Program-made: the position numbers and the translations under genes
Shown here: positions 16,277 through 17,610 of the stretch, in pieces
How positions within the stretch are numbered: position 1 is the stretch's first letter
Layout: each line of letters opens with the position of its first letter
Notes under the pieces: generated by a model
Seen by the model: only the letters and a program-made list of their open reading frames with translations
Databases searched by the model: none
What the model was told of the DNA's origin: nothing
From: Baffinella frigidus
Lineage: Eukaryota; Cryptophyceae; Cryptomonadales; Baffinellaceae
DNA length: 17,610 nt
Direction of reading: 5' to 3'
Assembly: GCA_026770585.1 (NCBI GenBank)
Contig: MU646378.1
Coordinates: forward strand, 170,127 to 187,736

Positions 16277-16960
16277 TAGTCCGAAAGCACGCGGGACGTC
16301 ACGTACCCGATTCCCTGCGGGGGTTCACGGGGTTACGGCAGACCTGAAACGATCAACGGTAAAAGCTACGACCTCAGGTAAAAAAACTTCAAACCACCGC
16401 TTGAATCCGCTTCTGCGTAGATCCCGCAAAGATTCTCAGGTGAGACAGACCTTGTAGTGGTTGACTGGGTGTTGATTTCTTTGACAAAGACGGCAGCAGG
16501 GCCCTGCTGCCGGTTTTTCCCTGCCGGGGGGTTCGAAGGGGTCATGGTAGACCTTCGACGATCAACGGTAAAAACTACGGCCTCAGGTCCTTGTGGGAAA
16601 GCGGCAGCAGGGCCACACATCGGGCTTTGCTGATCTCATCCGGACGAGTATTTGAGTCAAATACGATTTCGGGGATCTCCGATGCGATTTGCAACGAAAA
16701 TTACTACACGGACGTGACTGAAAAAGACCGGTGTGTAGTAATTTTCGTTGCCAGATCGTATTTGAGTCAAATACTCGCCGGGATTAGATCGGTCCACTTG
16801 TGTTCGTGGTACGTATTAACAATTGCTCGGTACACGACATCTTATGAACCTGGCAAAATGTCGGACTGGTCAAACGTTTTGACCAGGTTCCTGGTCATGA
16901 TAGTAGTCCGAAAGCACGCGGGAAGTCACGTACCCGATTCCCTGCGGGGGTTCACGGGGC
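16277..16960. repeat. Nested direct and inverted repeat region, no gene
   Basis: 16277-16333 and 16904-16960 form a 57-bp direct repeat (AGTCCGAAAGCACGCGGGA, TCACGTACCCGATTCCCTGC). 16351-16378 and 16560-16587 form a second one (GATCAACGGTAAAAGCTACG). Arms 16645-16667 with 16755-16777, and 16691-16709 with 16733-16751, are perfect inverted repeats. 16491-16512 is a perfect 22-bp palindrome. Confidence 0.88.
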
Positions 16961-17014
16961 TTAGGGTACTCCTTAAACGGTAAACGGTATACGCGAAGGC
17001 CTGAATTCCTTACG

Positions 17015-17160
17015 GGAACCACACGGTGGACTTCGAAGGTTTCGGTGGGGCCGGAATTCCGGGGGCAACGTGACCAAATTTGCCCAGATAAGGCTTGAAA
17101 GTTAATTATCTCAGGGTCAGTTGACTTTTGATGAAACGTCCGTAGTCCACCGCGTGGAAG
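17015..17160. mobile_element. Possible short inverted-repeat element
   Basis: CCACACGGTGGAC near 17020 and GTCCACCGCGTGG near 17145 face each other. A related end, CCACACGGTGGACTAAGG, occurs at 14128. Confidence 0.4.
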
Positions 17161-17242
17161 CGGGAAGATGGGAGTTCTTCACGCAGAAGGCGGAGGGGAT
17201 GGAATGTTAATATACATTTACATATCCAATAAGGTTTGAAGT

Positions 17243-17408
17243 TCATAGGCTAACGGCCTGAAAATGGGGTAGTTAGGCATACGGCATTGCCTAGGACCTC
17301 CTACCGTAGGCCGAGGGATCCTGGGATCAAAAAGTCTCGGCCTACGGTAGGAGGTCCTATGCAATGCCGTAGGCCTAACTACCCCATTTTCAGGCCGTTA
17401 CCCTATTA
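17243..17408 (-). mobile_element. Hairpin element family 2, copy C (inverted)
   Basis: Same arms, but the loop reads GGGATCAAAAAGTCTCGG and the flanks are reversed relative to A and B, so it was inserted in the opposite orientation. Confidence 0.88.
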
Positions 17409-17452
17409 AAGTGTGCGCACACACAGGGACGAGCACGCAGACTCGAGAGAGA

Positions 17453-17610
17453 CTTAGGGTTTAGGGTGCAAGGTTCAGGGTTTAGGATTTAGGGTGTAAG
17501 GTTCAGGGTTTAGGATTTAGGGTGTAAGGTTCAGGGTTTAGGGTTTAGGGTGTAAGGTTCAGGGTTTAGGGTTTAGGGTGTATGGTTCAGGGTTTAGGGT
17601 TTAGGGTGTA
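17453..17610. repeat. 28-bp higher-order heptamer repeat running off the right edge
   Basis: About five copies of a four-heptamer unit: TTTAGGG, TGTAAGG, TTCAGGG, TTTAGGA/G. No chromosome end can be inferred. Confidence 0.92.

Noticed and set aside
16491-16520. GC palindrome followed by TTTTT, like a bacterial intrinsic terminator
   Set aside because: The window is eukaryotic and no gene ends here; it belongs to a repeat module.
16591-16983. 130-aa plus-strand frame
   Set aside because: It crosses perfect inverted repeats and a direct repeat, so it is a chance frame in a mobile element region.

Overview
This window is nuclear DNA from a eukaryote, probably a unicellular alga or related protist. 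Two protein genes are cut into small exons with GT-AG introns. The introns and spacers are full of degenerate telomere-type heptamers (TTTAGGG and variants), GA/CT/CA microsatellites and short hairpin elements resembling MITEs. The TTTAGGG-type heptamer and GC-rich exons suit several algal groups (haptophytes, dinoflagellates, cryptophytes, chlorarachniophytes, greens). I cannot decide between them, and the ordinary GT-AG introns do not specifically favour a dinoflagellate.

Left part (1-4905, minus strand). I reconstruct a gene whose coding path starts near 4893 and leaves the window at position 1. In order it encodes a cytochrome b5 heme domain with an HPGG motif, a Ser/Pro/Arg-rich linker, a complete 3/3-type globin domain, and the first part of a second globin domain. 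Apart from the start, which is a choice between two sites, and the short intron inside the linker, every junction has GT and AG boundaries and keeps the reading frame. A cytochrome b5 fused to tandem globins is the most unusual content here.

Middle (4906-9094). No convincing gene. From about 6410 to 9012 a family of roughly 125-bp units recurs at least seven times, mixed with a 65-bp-arm inverted repeat, a block of CCCTAAA and a GC-rich island. The array stops about 80 bp before the next start codon.

Right-centre (9095-13255, plus strand). A complete five-exon FKBP-type peptidyl-prolyl isomerase gene encodes 129 aa with an N-terminal signal peptide. Exons of 42-126 nt are separated by introns of up to 2.15 kb. 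Pieces of its last exon are duplicated in the preceding intron and again just downstream.

Right end (13256-17610). No gene is supported. The stretch holds at least four families of hairpin elements, direct and inverted repeats, CT/CA microsatellites and a 28-bp higher-order heptamer repeat that runs off the edge.

Three themes link the regions. Introns seem to have grown by local duplication that captured exon edges. Repeats next to splice acceptors usually show their pyrimidine-rich strand in the sense orientation. A 132-bp element lies exactly at one 5' splice site and recurs with a single mismatch 11 kb away, as an introner-like element would.
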